This document shows positions 7,973-15,628 of a DNA stretch of 33,336 nucleotides, in pieces (the first letter of the stretch is position 1; every line of letters begins with the position of its first letter). The notes under the pieces are model-generated. The model was not told the DNA's origin, ran no database searches, and saw only the letters and a program-made list of their open reading frames with translations. Position numbers and translations under genes: made by a program. The stretch is from the NCBI GenBank assembly GCA_964482135.1, contig CAYZWF010000026.1, forward strand, positions 1-33,336. Direction: 5' to 3'. The stretch is from UBA11136 sp964482135. Lineage in GTDB: Bacteria; Pseudomonadota; Alphaproteobacteria; UBA11136.

Positions 7973-8875
7973 TCACAGCATCTTCGCCAGGGAACGCAGA
8001 ACGGTGATGCGCGCCGTCATCATGGTGATCGCCGATGACACCACCGGCATGGCCGCCAGCCCCCCCCACTGCCACGGCGTCAGCGCCAAAGCGGGAAACA
8101 GCGGCAGGTCGATGCCCCCCGCCAGCGTCCCTAAAACCACCAGCGTCAGCGCCGCCAGGCCAAGCCCGGCCAGCCCGCCGTGCAGCCCCCGCACCATGGC
8201 GTGGAACTGGAACTGGCGGGCGATGTAAACATCCTGGGCGCCGATCAGATGCAGCACCTCGATGGTGCCGTGATGAACCGCCATACCGCTGCGGGTGGTG
8301 AAAACAACGGTGGCCACGGCGGCCACGGCGATACACAACACGATGGCAAGGGCGATCACCTCCACCGAATGGGCGAGCTTCACCAGACGCTCCAGCCACA
8401 GGCCGTGATCATCCACCAGAACTCCGGAAACACCCTTCAGACGCCGCTTCACCGTATCCAGACCGGGTCCGGTTTCGGGATCGACGCGCAAGTCAATCAG
8501 CCTCGGTATATCAAGGTCGTCCACCAGGCTTCCCTCGCCCAGCCAGGGCACGAGAAGGGCATGGGTGTCTTCAACGGAAAGCGGTTCGGCGGAGATCACG
8601 CCCGGCGTGTCACGCAGCAGCGTCAGCGCCCGCTCAAGAGCCCTGGTGGTTTTCGCCTGGCGTTTCTGGTCCGGCTCATTGGTGGAAATGTCGGGCACAA
8701 TCTGTACCGTCATGGTGCCCGAAAGGCCCTGGTCCCAGCGCCCCGCCACCGCGCCGATGGCCATGGCCACGGCCAGCGACAAGGCCGCCAGATACACCAT
8801 CATGGCGATGATCCAGGGCAGGAATTTACTGGAACCGTCCTGGTCCAGCGGCAGGTCGAGAGGACGGCGGAACAT
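7973..8875 (-). CDS. ftsX: Cell-division ABC transporter permease FtsX
   Basis: A 300-residue membrane protein of the FtsX family. Seen: a cytoplasmic N-terminus, TM1 (about 20-42), a periplasmic domain (about 50-170), and three further membrane segments at about 175-200, 225-250 and 268-290. With FtsE it transmits ATP hydrolysis across the membrane to control peptidoglycan hydrolases at the septum. Its ATG follows the ftsE TGA with no gap, so coupling is expected. No sign of damage. The periplasmic domain is divergent from E. coli, as is usual for FtsX, so the partner hydrolase or activator cannot be named. Confidence 0.9.
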   Translation of the reverse strand: MFRRPLDLPLDQDGSSKFLPWIIAMMVYLAALSLAVAMAIGAVAGRWDQGLSGTMTVQIVPDISTNEPDQKRQAKTTRALERALTLLRDTPGVISAEPLSVEDTHALLVPWLGEGSLVDDLDIPRLIDLRVDPETGPGLDTVKRRLKGVSGVLVDDHGLWLERLVKLAHSVEVIALAIVLCIAVAAVATVVFTTRSGMAVHHGTIEVLHLIGAQDVYIARQFQFHAMVRGLHGGLAGLGLAALTLVVLGTLAGGIDLPLFPALALTPWQWGGLAAMPVVSSAITMMTARITVLRSLAKML

Positions 8876-9556
8876 TCAGACGCCCTCCTTTTCCGGACTT
8901 CTCACCATACTGGCCTCGCCGTCCTCGAGGTGAATGACGGGGTGGTTGAAGCGGGAAACCAGTTCCTCGTTATGGGTGGCGATGATCACCGTGGTCCCCA
9001 TCTTGTTGAGCTCGCCGAAAAGATAAATCAGGCGCATGGCGATTTCGTTGTCCACGTTGCCGGTGGGTTCGTCGGCAAGAAGAAGCTGGGGGCGGCTGAT
9101 AACGGCGCGGGCGATGGCCACCCGCTGTTGCTGTCCGCCCGACAGGGTGGCGGGCCGGGAATCGAGATGGTCGGTGAGCCCCACCCAGCTCAGCAACTCC
9201 GAGACGTTGCTCTTGATGCGCGACGGGCTCATGCCGGCCACGCGCAAGGGAAGGGCTACGTTGTCGAGCGCCGAGAGGTGTTCGATGAGGCGAAAATCCT
9301 GGAACACGACGCCGATACGGCGGCGCAAATCCTGGGTGTCGGCCCGGGGCAGGGTCGCCACATCCCGGTCAAACATGTTGATCAGCCCTCTCGAAGGCCG
9401 CAGCGCCAGATAGATCAGGCGCAACAGGGATGATTTGCCGGCGCCGCTGGGGCCGGTGAGAAAATGGAAAGAGCCCGGCGCCAACCCGAACGAGATGTCG
9501 CGCAGCACCTCCGGCCCCATACCGTAGCGCAGGCCCACATTCTCAAATCTCACCAT
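8876..9556 (-). CDS. ftsE: Cell-division ATP-binding protein FtsE
   Basis: An ABC ATPase of 226 residues from the preferred start (ATG 9556); an upstream in-frame ATG at 9580 would add 8 poorly conserved residues. Seen: Walker A GPSGAGKSS (about 35-43), a Q-loop VFQDFRLIEHLSALDN, the signature LSGGQQQRVAIARA, Walker B LLLADEPTGNVD and a switch histidine in IIATHNEEL. FtsE pairs with FtsX at the division site. It is the first gene of the five-gene envelope operon and directly follows repeat copy 2, so its promoter should lie in or beyond that element. Confidence 0.93.
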   Translation of the reverse strand: MVRFENVGLRYGMGPEVLRDISFGLAPGSFHFLTGPSGAGKSSLLRLIYLALRPSRGLINMFDRDVATLPRADTQDLRRRIGVVFQDFRLIEHLSALDNVALPLRVAGMSPSRIKSNVSELLSWVGLTDHLDSRPATLSGGQQQRVAIARAVISRPQLLLADEPTGNVDNEIAMRLIYLFGELNKMGTTVIIATHNEELVSRFNHPVIHLEDGEASMVRSPEKEGV

Positions 9557-9587
9557 GTTGCTGCCGACTCCAGCCACCATGTTCCGC

Positions 9588-9708
9588 GGTTAGAGCGGCT
9601 CAGGGTTGATAAAAACCATTTGACCGGGATGATTTTGTCCCGTGGCGAGGCGCGCTTCGAAATGCGATGCNNNNNNNNNNGAGGAGCGTAACGATGCCAC
9701 GGGGCCAA
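9588..9708 (-). repeat. Dispersed structured repeat, copy 2, interrupted by Ns
   Basis: Read on the minus strand this copies the window start: TACGCTCCTC at 9690-9681, then Ns, then a match down to ATTTGACC at 9618, then GCTCTAACC at 9596-9588. Outside the Ns only three mismatches to copy 1 were found in about 63 bases. This copy also shows the outer arms: GTCCCGTGGC (9637-9646) and GCCACGGGGC (9696-9705) pair along ten bases with one mismatch that would be a wobble in RNA. The whole is therefore a roughly 70-nt imperfect hairpin. The N run falls where the apical hairpin of copy 1 lies. It is oriented toward ftsE. Confidence 0.7.
9671..9680. other. Assembly gap (10 N)
   Basis: Ten Ns replace the apex of the repeat, where copy 1 has 13 bases containing the hairpin. 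The length is probably nominal or a masked low-quality stretch. Confidence 0.95.
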
Positions 9709-9916
9709 AGCACCCGGCCGAAGGTGGGGCGGATCGGTCCCTCGGGCGCGTTGCAACGCTTGCCCGATGTGCCCGCATCGCGCTGCCCGCCGCGCCTACC
9801 CGAATGAGCCGATTCGCTCCCATCAAATTGATTCCTGTCAGCCCTGACCCGCTCTGGTTCCCGCGCCAAAGAATGACACGCAGCCGCTTGCTTCGTCCAG
9901 CATCAAGCTCTTTACC
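9709..9916. other. Gene-free spacer between ftsE and the zinc-ribbon gene
   Basis: This is the rest of the 456-bp divergent spacer (9557-10012). Open frames crossing it run through the Ns and show no family resemblance, so I call no gene. Apart from the repeat on its left and the promoter on its right I see no recognisable structure. Confidence 0.5.
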
Positions 9917-9945
9917 TTGCGCTCGCACAAGCAACCGCTTATAAA
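9917..9945 (+). promoter_or_regulatory. Predicted promoter of the zinc-ribbon/DUF3426 gene
   Basis: TTGCGC (9917-9922) and TATAAA (9940-9945) are separated by 17 bases. The sequence downstream is AT-rich. The predicted start near 9952 leaves a leader of about 60 bases before ATG 10013. Confidence 0.5.
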
Positions 9946-10012
9946 TTCTTAGTATTATTCTGTGAAATCAGGGGCTCACGCCTATCTTTTTCTGCTCTAT
10001 TTTTTGCGGCAA

Positions 10013-11032
10013 ATGATCCTAACCTGCCCTTCCTGCGATGCTCATTACAAACTGGATACGGCCGCGCTGCGGCCCGAAGGGCAGACTGTTCGCTGCTTCA
10101 AATGCAAACACACCTGGACCCAGGATCCCTCCGAACTGAAGGACGAAGGCGCGGCGGCAGATGCCGGCGAGGATATCCATGAGGATGTGGGCGAAGACCT
10201 CGGTGAGGATATCGGCGAAGATATTGGTGAAGACATTGGCGGCGAGGATATCGGCGAGGACATTGACGAAGACCTCGGTGAAGACATCGGCGAAGATGAC
10301 GAGCCCATAGACCTCGAGGATTTTGAGCCCCGCCCCGTGGACCGGGAAACCGGCGAGCCCATCGAGGCCAAGCCCCCGTCAAAAATCGGCAAAGTCATCA
10401 ACTGGCTCCTGTTCTTTATCGTTTTCGGCGGCGTCTTTGGCGGCGCCATCGTCTACCGCGACACGGTGCGCGATATCTGGCCCGTCTCCAACCGGCTCTA
10501 CATCCTGGTCGGTCTCGGCGTGGAGGCTCCGGGAACGGGACTCGAACTGCGCGGCGTAAACTCCAAGCGCGCCAAGAAAGACGGGGCTCCCTCTCTCACC
10601 ATCAGCGGGGAAATCGCTAATATTTCGCGCAAGGTACGCGAGGTTCCCCTCTTCAGCGGCGAACTCACCAACTCGGCGGGAGAGCCGCTCCACAACTGGA
10701 CCTTCTCCATTCGCCAGAAAAACCTCCTGCCCGGGGAAAGCGTACCTTTCACGACCGAGGTAGTGGACCTTCCCAAGGGCGCCGCGGGTCTCAACATCAC
10801 CTTCCTCGATCCCGAGCCCGAAGCCATGCCCGAGACCATGCCGGAAGAAGACGCCGCGGAAGAAATGGAAGAAGAGGCCACAGAGGAAATGGAAGAAGAG
10901 ATGATGGAAGACGAAGGTGAGATGATGGAGGAAGATGCCACGGAAGAGATGATGGAAGAAGGCGCCGCGGAAGAGACGACCGAGGAAAAATGGAAGAAGA
11001 GACGATGGAAGATGCCGTGGAAGAAGAAATGA
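10013..11032 (+). CDS. Zinc-ribbon (MJ0042) and DUF3426 membrane protein, acidic tails, probable 3' frameshift
   Basis: The protein opens with MILTCPSCDAHYKLD and a second pair CFKC, the MJ0042 zinc-ribbon found at the start of many alphaproteobacterial membrane proteins. Next comes an acidic stretch of GED(I/L) repeats (DNA 10166-10300), a single transmembrane segment (about residues 127-148, WLLFFIVFGGVFGGAIV) and a DUF3426 domain with the SGEIANISRKVREVP strand. The end is almost pure Glu/Met/Ala. Start ATG 10013 is chosen because the zinc ribbon begins there; a GTG at 9962 would add 17 unlikely residues. The frame ends in a basic KWKKRRWK tail that does not fit the acidic run. One extra A in the A5 run at 10986-10990 would restore an acidic tail ending at 11100. 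Function unknown. Confidence 0.8.
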   Translation: MILTCPSCDAHYKLDTAALRPEGQTVRCFKCKHTWTQDPSELKDEGAAADAGEDIHEDVGEDLGEDIGEDIGEDIGGEDIGEDIDEDLGEDIGEDDEPIDLEDFEPRPVDRETGEPIEAKPPSKIGKVINWLLFFIVFGGVFGGAIVYRDTVRDIWPVSNRLYILVGLGVEAPGTGLELRGVNSKRAKKDGAPSLTISGEIANISRKVREVPLFSGELTNSAGEPLHNWTFSIRQKNLLPGESVPFTTEVVDLPKGAAGLNITFLDPEPEAMPETMPEEDAAEEMEEEATEEMEEEMMEDEGEMMEEDATEEMMEEGAAEETTEEKWKKRRWKMPWKKK

Positions 11033-11133
11033 TGGAAGACAACATGTCTTCCCCTGACACGCCCACCACAGAATCACCCGAGGAATCACCGGAAGAATAA
11101 TCCGGCCCCAACCCCCGTTTAATCCGCGCTCCT

Positions 11134-12411
11134 TTAATCCGTAATTCCCGCCTCCTGCCAGCCCGGCACAGACTCCAGACCCAACAGAGCATCAATGTCC
11201 TGGCGCGGCCGCACCACGGCCATGTCCCCACCTCGCACCATCACCTCGGGAACCAGCGCCCGGCTGTTATAGGTGGAGGCCATGACGGCGCCATAGGCGC
11301 CCGCCGAACAGATGGCCACGAGATCGCCCTCGGCCAGCGGCGGCAGCGGCCTCGCCACGGCGAAACTGTCACCGCTCTCACATACCGGACCCACCACATC
11401 GGCGGGGCTTTCCTCGGCATCGGGGGCGGTTTCATTCAAGGGAAGAATGCGGTGCCGGGCGTCATAAAGGGCGGGCCGTAAGAGATCGTTCATGCCCGCA
11501 TCCACCACCACGAAACGGCGGCTCAGGCCCTCCTTGATGCGGATCACGCGGGTCACCAGAACCCCGGCATTACCCACCAGCCAGCGTCCCGGCTCGAACA
11601 GCAACTCACAGCCAAGGGGCGCGATCACCTCGCGCACCAGGGCGGCATAGTCGGCGATGTCGGGCGGCGTCTCACCGTCATAGACGATACCCAGCCCGCC
11701 GCCGAGATCGAGCCGCCTCACCTCCAGCCCACCATCGCGCAGATTCCCCACCAGGGCGGCGATGCGGGAAAAGGCCTGGCGGAAGGGATCGAGCCGGGTC
11801 AGCTGCGATCCGATATGGACCGCCAGCCCCACCGGCGTCACGCCCTCCATGGCCGCGGCGCGGGCATAAAGATCGGCGGCATGGGGCAGGTCGATGCCGA
11901 ACTTGTCCTCCACCTTGCCGGTAGAAATCTTTTCGTGGGTATCGGCATCCACGTCGGGGTTGACGCGCAGGGCCACCGCCGCGTCAACGCCGCGGGTGCG
12001 CGCCTGTTCGCCCACCATCACCAACTCCGATTCCGATTCCACGTTGATCTGGGCGATTCCCGCCTCCAGGGCGGCGTCAATTTCGCCGGCGCTCTTGCCG
12101 ACGCCGGAAAAGACGATTTTATCCGGCGCCATCCCCGCCTTCAGGGCGCGGGCAAGCTCGCCGCCTGACACCACGTCGGCGCCGGCCCCGCGCGCCGCCA
12201 TCTCACGCAAAACGGCAAGGTTGGAATTGGCCTTCACCGAATAACAGATGGTCGCCGGAAGACCATCAAAGGCCCACGCGAAAGCCTCACAGCGGCTTTC
12301 CATGGCGGCCGTGGAATAACAATAGAACGGCGTGCCCACTTGCGTGGCCAAGTCTTCCAGGGCAACGCCTTCGGCATGAAGACGCGCGTTCACATAAGCA
12401 AAGTCACTCAC
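11134..12411 (-). CDS. lysA: Diaminopimelate decarboxylase
   Basis: A 425-residue PLP enzyme that decarboxylates meso-diaminopimelate to lysine, the last step of the pathway. Seen: CYSVKANSN with the PLP lysine at Lys60, VHIGSQ near residue 200, a GGGLG phosphate-binding glycine stretch near 240, the substrate-binding arginine region EPGRWLVG, and the catalytic CESGDSF motif near 345. The start is GTG at 12411, 7 bases after the stop of the small lipoprotein gene. The order argH-lptM-lysA is conserved widely in proteobacteria. It converges on the DUF3426 gene. Confidence 0.95.
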   Translation of the reverse strand: MSDFAYVNARLHAEGVALEDLATQVGTPFYCYSTAAMESRCEAFAWAFDGLPATICYSVKANSNLAVLREMAARGAGADVVSGGELARALKAGMAPDKIVFSGVGKSAGEIDAALEAGIAQINVESESELVMVGEQARTRGVDAAVALRVNPDVDADTHEKISTGKVEDKFGIDLPHAADLYARAAAMEGVTPVGLAVHIGSQLTRLDPFRQAFSRIAALVGNLRDGGLEVRRLDLGGGLGIVYDGETPPDIADYAALVREVIAPLGCELLFEPGRWLVGNAGVLVTRVIRIKEGLSRRFVVVDAGMNDLLRPALYDARHRILPLNETAPDAEESPADVVGPVCESGDSFAVARPLPPLAEGDLVAICSAGAYGAVMASTYNSRALVPEVMVRGGDMAVVRPRQDIDALLGLESVPGWQEAGITD

Positions 12412-12418
12412 GGGAACC

Positions 12419-12556
12419 TCACTCGTCGGGATAGTGCCGGGGATACTCGCTGCCCTCGGGCGGCAGAGGGTCGCCCTTCTTGCCGCAGGCGCCCAGCGCC
12501 AGGCTCAGGGAAACCGCGACCAGCACCGCCAGCAACAGATGAACAAAAGGCCTCAT
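12419..12556 (-). CDS. lptM: Small LptM/YifL-type lipoprotein
   Basis: A 45-residue protein between argH and lysA. It has a hydrophobic signal segment (residues about 5-21), a lipobox LGAC with the lipidated Cys24, then GKKGDPLPPEGSEYP. The CGKKGPL/DP-type start of the mature part, its tiny size and its place directly before lysA match the LptM (YifL) family. In E. coli LptM helps the LPS translocon LptD mature with correct disulfides. Here that role is inferred from family and position. The start ATG 12556 is followed directly by the hydrophobic segment. Confidence 0.8.
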   Translation of the reverse strand: MRPFVHLLLAVLVAVSLSLALGACGKKGDPLPPEGSEYPRHYPDE

Positions 12557-12567
12557 CTTCTCATTCC

Positions 12568-14025
12568 TCATAAATAGGCCTTGCGGGCCGCCGCCACCGC
12601 ACGGCGCACATTAACCGGCGCGGTGCCGCCTAGGCTCTTGCGGCTGGCCACCGATTTCTCCACGTCCAGCACTTTGAACACATCGGCGGTCATGCGTGGT
12701 TCCACCGACTGCATGGCCGTAAGGCTCAAGTCCGCCAGGCCACAGCCTTTCTCATCGGCCAGCTTCACCAACAAGCCCGTCACCTGATGGGCGCGGCGGA
12801 AGGGCATGTCGAGCACCCGCACCAGCCAGTCGGCAAGGTCGGTAGCCGTGGCATGGCCCCGGGCGGACGCCTCCCTCATGGCCCCGGCATTCACCGTCAA
12901 ATCACCGATCATGCCGGTCATAGCGTCCAGGGACAGCAGCCAGATATCGGCGGCCTCGAAGACCGGCTCCTTGTCTTCCTGCATATCCTTGGAATAGGCC
13001 AGCGGCAAGCCCTTCAGCGCCGACAGCAATCCCATCAGCGCGCCCGCCACGCGGCCGCTCTTGGCGCGGATCAGCTCGGCGGCATCGGGGTTGCGCTTTT
13101 GCGGCATGATGGAACTGCCGGTGCTGAAACTGTCGGGCAGGGTCACAAAACCGAAGGCATCGCTGCACCACAGCACGATCTCGTCGGCCAGCCGCGAGAG
13201 ATGCACCGCGCTGATGGCGGCGGCGGAGAGAAATTCCAGCGCGAAGTCGCGGTCGGAAACGGCGTCCAGGGAATTGACCATGGGCCGCTCGAATCCCAGT
13301 GAGCGCGCCGTCATGCGGCGGTCGATGGGAAACGAGGTGCCGGCCAGCGCCGCCGCGCCCAGCGGTGATTCGTTAAGCCGCGCGCGGGCGTCGGCGACCC
13401 GTCCCCGGTCGCGGCCAAGCATCTCCACATAGGCCAGCATGTGATGGCCGAAGGTAACCGGCTGGGCCGTCTGCAGATGCGTAAATCCGGGCATCACCGT
13501 GGCCGCGTGTTCCTCGGCTCTGTCGATGAGGGCGGCCTGAAGACCGGTCAGCGCGTCCTCCACCTGATCGAGGACGTCGCGCACCCAGAGCCGGAAATCG
13601 GTGGCCACCTGATCATTGCGCGAGCGCGCCGTATGCAGACATCCGGCGGCGTCGCCGATAATCTCGGTGAGGCGCGATTCCACATTCATGTGAATATCCT
13701 CAAGCTCATGCTTGAACACGAAAGTGCCGTGCTGGATTTCCTTGGCAATCTTGCCAAGCCCGGAAACGATGGCATCCCCATCCTTTCGCGATATGATGCC
13801 GCGCGTCGCCAGCATCTCGCAATGGGCGATGGAGGCGGCAATATCCTGGATCGCCAGTTTCTTGTCGAAATCTATGGAGGCGTTGATTTTCTCCATGATG
13901 GCGGCGGGGCCGGCGCCGAAGCGGCCGCCCCACAGGGCATTGGGCCGATCACTGGGCCGATCGTTGGACCGGGCATTAGACCGGGCCTTGCTTTTGCCTC
14001 TTCTGGGTGTTTTTTTCGCGCACAT
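12568..14025 (-). CDS. argH: Argininosuccinate lyase with a tandem-repeat N-terminal extension
   Basis: A fumarase/aspartase-superfamily enzyme that splits argininosuccinate into arginine and fumarate. Seen: ALWGGRFGAGPA at about residue 29, TARSRNDQ near 148, the HMLAYVEMLGRD region, and the flexible signature loop GSSIMPQKRNPDAAE near 310. The 485 residues exceed the usual 460 or so because of a basic 28-residue extension. That extension contains ARSN, ARSN, DRPS, DRPN, encoded by four 12-bp repeats (13939-13986). The start ATG 14025 is the only good methionine before the ALWGGRF core. It is only 27 bp from the divergent tlpA start, so the promoters must overlap neighbouring coding sequence. 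Confidence 0.93.
   Translation of the reverse strand: MCAKKTPRRGKSKARSNARSNDRPSDRPNALWGGRFGAGPAAIMEKINASIDFDKKLAIQDIAASIAHCEMLATRGIISRKDGDAIVSGLGKIAKEIQHGTFVFKHELEDIHMNVESRLTEIIGDAAGCLHTARSRNDQVATDFRLWVRDVLDQVEDALTGLQAALIDRAEEHAATVMPGFTHLQTAQPVTFGHHMLAYVEMLGRDRGRVADARARLNESPLGAAALAGTSFPIDRRMTARSLGFERPMVNSLDAVSDRDFALEFLSAAAISAVHLSRLADEIVLWCSDAFGFVTLPDSFSTGSSIMPQKRNPDAAELIRAKSGRVAGALMGLLSALKGLPLAYSKDMQEDKEPVFEAADIWLLSLDAMTGMIGDLTVNAGAMREASARGHATATDLADWLVRVLDMPFRRAHQVTGLLVKLADEKGCGLADLSLTAMQSVEPRMTADVFKVLDVEKSVASRKSLGGTAPVNVRRAVAAARKAYL
13939..13986 (-). repeat. Four 12-bp tandem repeats in the argH 5' end
   Basis: Four degenerate 12-base units encode (from the C-terminal side) DRPN, DRPS, ARSN and ARSN. 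They sit before the conserved enzyme core, so they should be tolerated as a disordered tail. Confidence 0.7.
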
Positions 14026-14052
14026 GACTCTCAAGACCTCGACGGGAACGCA

Positions 14053-14658
14053 ATGAACGAAAATCAGACGACCAAGAGACTGCTGCTGCTGGCTGCCTTC
14101 AGCGCCGTAATTCTCCTGATTGTGGTCATATCGGCTCCGCAATCAAGCAAAGATCGCGCGACCGTGTTCCCCGACGGCGACGCCCCCAAATCCCCGCTGC
14201 CCACGCTGCACGAAACCGCGCGCCACATCGCGGACGTCACCTTTACCGACGGCGCGGGGGCAGAGACCTCCCTCGCCGCCTTTAAGGGGTCTGTGGTGGT
14301 GGTAAATTTCTGGGCCACATGGTGCGCGCCCTGTATTCGTGAACTGCCCTCCCTGATGCGGATGACGGAAACCATGGAGGACCGCGGCCTGGTGTTGATC
14401 GCCCTTTCCCAGGACTTGAAGGGCGCTGGGGCGGTGCTGCCCTTCTTGGAAAAAAACGGACTTTCCGGCCTCCCCGTCTTTTACGATTCCCAGGGCACGG
14501 CGGCGCGGGCGCTTGGCGTTCCGCGTCTGCCCACCACGCTTTTCATTGACGCGCAAGGCTTTGAGGCCGGGCGTTTCGAAGGCGCCTATGAATGGGACCA
14601 GCCCCGGATTATAGGGCTGCTGGAAGAACTGACGGAAACTGAGGCGGCGGCCAAATAA
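14053..14658 (+). CDS. tlpA: TlpA-family thiol:disulfide oxidoreductase
   Basis: A 201-residue membrane-anchored thioredoxin-like protein. The N-terminal hydrophobic segment (about 9-30) is an anchor. The AhpC/TSA-Redoxin fold starts at about 55 and contains NFWATWCAPC with redox cysteines Cys91 and Cys94. The cis-proline motif is RLPTT near residue 160. Such proteins reduce periplasmic disulfides, often during cytochrome c or oxidase assembly. The start is ATG 14053 because it places the anchor at the N-terminus; longer upstream frames lie inside argH on the other strand. It is divergent from argH, as in many alphaproteobacteria, and convergent with hbd 27 bp downstream. The substrate is unknown. 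Confidence 0.88.
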   Translation: MNENQTTKRLLLLAAFSAVILLIVVISAPQSSKDRATVFPDGDAPKSPLPTLHETARHIADVTFTDGAGAETSLAAFKGSVVVVNFWATWCAPCIRELPSLMRMTETMEDRGLVLIALSQDLKGAGAVLPFLEKNGLSGLPVFYDSQGTAARALGVPRLPTTLFIDAQGFEAGRFEGAYEWDQPRIIGLLEELTETEAAAK

Positions 14659-14685
14659 TTCAGGACGCGAAGCTGAACAAGTGCG

Positions 14686-15576
14686 CTAGCGCGTGGCCAC
14701 CGGCTTGCCGGTGGAATAATCGTAGAATCCGCGCTTGGTCTTGCGGCCCAGCCATCCGGCTTCCACATATTTCACCAGCAACGGACAGGGCCGGTATTTG
14801 TTATCAGCCAGCCCCTCATAGAGTACGTTCATAATGGCGAGACAGATATCGAGCCCGATATAGTCGGCCAGCTCCAGCGGGCCTAGGGGGTGATTGGCGC
14901 CAAGCTTGATGGCGGTGTCGATGGCCTCCACCGATCCCACCCCCTCGTACAGGGTATAGATGGCCTCGTTGACCATGGGCAACAGGATGCGGTTGACGAT
15001 GAAGGCCGGGAAATCCTCGGTCATCACCGGGGTCTTGCGGATTTTCAGCGTCAGATCCCAGACCGCGTGATAGGTCTCCTCGTCGGTGGCGATACCGCGA
15101 ATCAGCTCCACCAGCTTCATCACCGGGGCCGGGTTCATGAAATGCATGCCGATGAACTTGCCGGGCCGGTCGGTGGCCGCCGCGAGCCGGGTTATGGAGA
15201 TGGACGAGGTGTTGGAGGCGATGATAGCGCTGGATTTGAGATGCGGGCACAGCCTCTTGAAGAGGTTGCATTTAAGCTTCTCATCCTCGGTCACGGCCTC
15301 GATCACCAGGTCGCATGTCTTCATCTGCTTGATGTTGGTGCCGCTCTTGATGCGCTTGGCGGCCTTGGTGCGGTCGGCGGGCTTGATCCGCTTCTTGGCG
15401 ATCTGGCGGGCGAAGATTTCCTTCAAATACTTGTCGGCCGCGGCGAGCCGGGCCTTGCTGGTATCGAGAATGAACACGTCGTATCCGGCCACGGCGAAGA
15501 CATTGGCGATGCCACAGCCCATGCGGCCACCGCCGATGACTCCGATTTTTTTAAAGGTGACGCTCTTTCCGCTCAT
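14686..15576 (-). CDS. hbd: 3-hydroxybutyryl-CoA dehydrogenase
   Basis: A 296-residue single-domain 3-hydroxyacyl-CoA dehydrogenase. It interconverts (S)-3-hydroxybutyryl-CoA and acetoacetyl-CoA with NAD(H). Seen: the N-terminal dinucleotide-binding motif IGVIGGGRMGCGIANVFA (about 11-28), the SNTSSISIT strand, the catalytic histidine in GMHFMNPAPVMKLVE (about 145-159), and the C-terminal helical domain with NRILLPMVNEA and GLGANHPLGPLELAD-type sequence. It lies 52 bp after etfA and is probably in the etfB-etfA-hbd transcript. In context it could feed C4 acyl-CoA units toward crotonyl-CoA, the Ccr substrate, or serve butyrate/PHB turnover. Confidence 0.9.
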   Translation of the reverse strand: MSGKSVTFKKIGVIGGGRMGCGIANVFAVAGYDVFILDTSKARLAAADKYLKEIFARQIAKKRIKPADRTKAAKRIKSGTNIKQMKTCDLVIEAVTEDEKLKCNLFKRLCPHLKSSAIIASNTSSISITRLAAATDRPGKFIGMHFMNPAPVMKLVELIRGIATDEETYHAVWDLTLKIRKTPVMTEDFPAFIVNRILLPMVNEAIYTLYEGVGSVEAIDTAIKLGANHPLGPLELADYIGLDICLAIMNVLYEGLADNKYRPCPLLVKYVEAGWLGRKTKRGFYDYSTGKPVATR

Positions 15577-15628
15577 GCCGCTTCTTGGTCCTTTTAAAAA
15601 GCCCTTGGCGCCGGCGACGTTTCCCAGT

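Noticed and set aside
1..9708. The hisC-ftsE block as a mobile element bounded by inverted repeats
   Set aside because: No transposase or target duplication, and the content is housekeeping genes in normal order. Dispersed repeats are the simpler reading.
9642..9944. Open frame through the repeat and 10-N gap
   Set aside because: It crosses unknown bases, has no domain and covers a repeat and a promoter.
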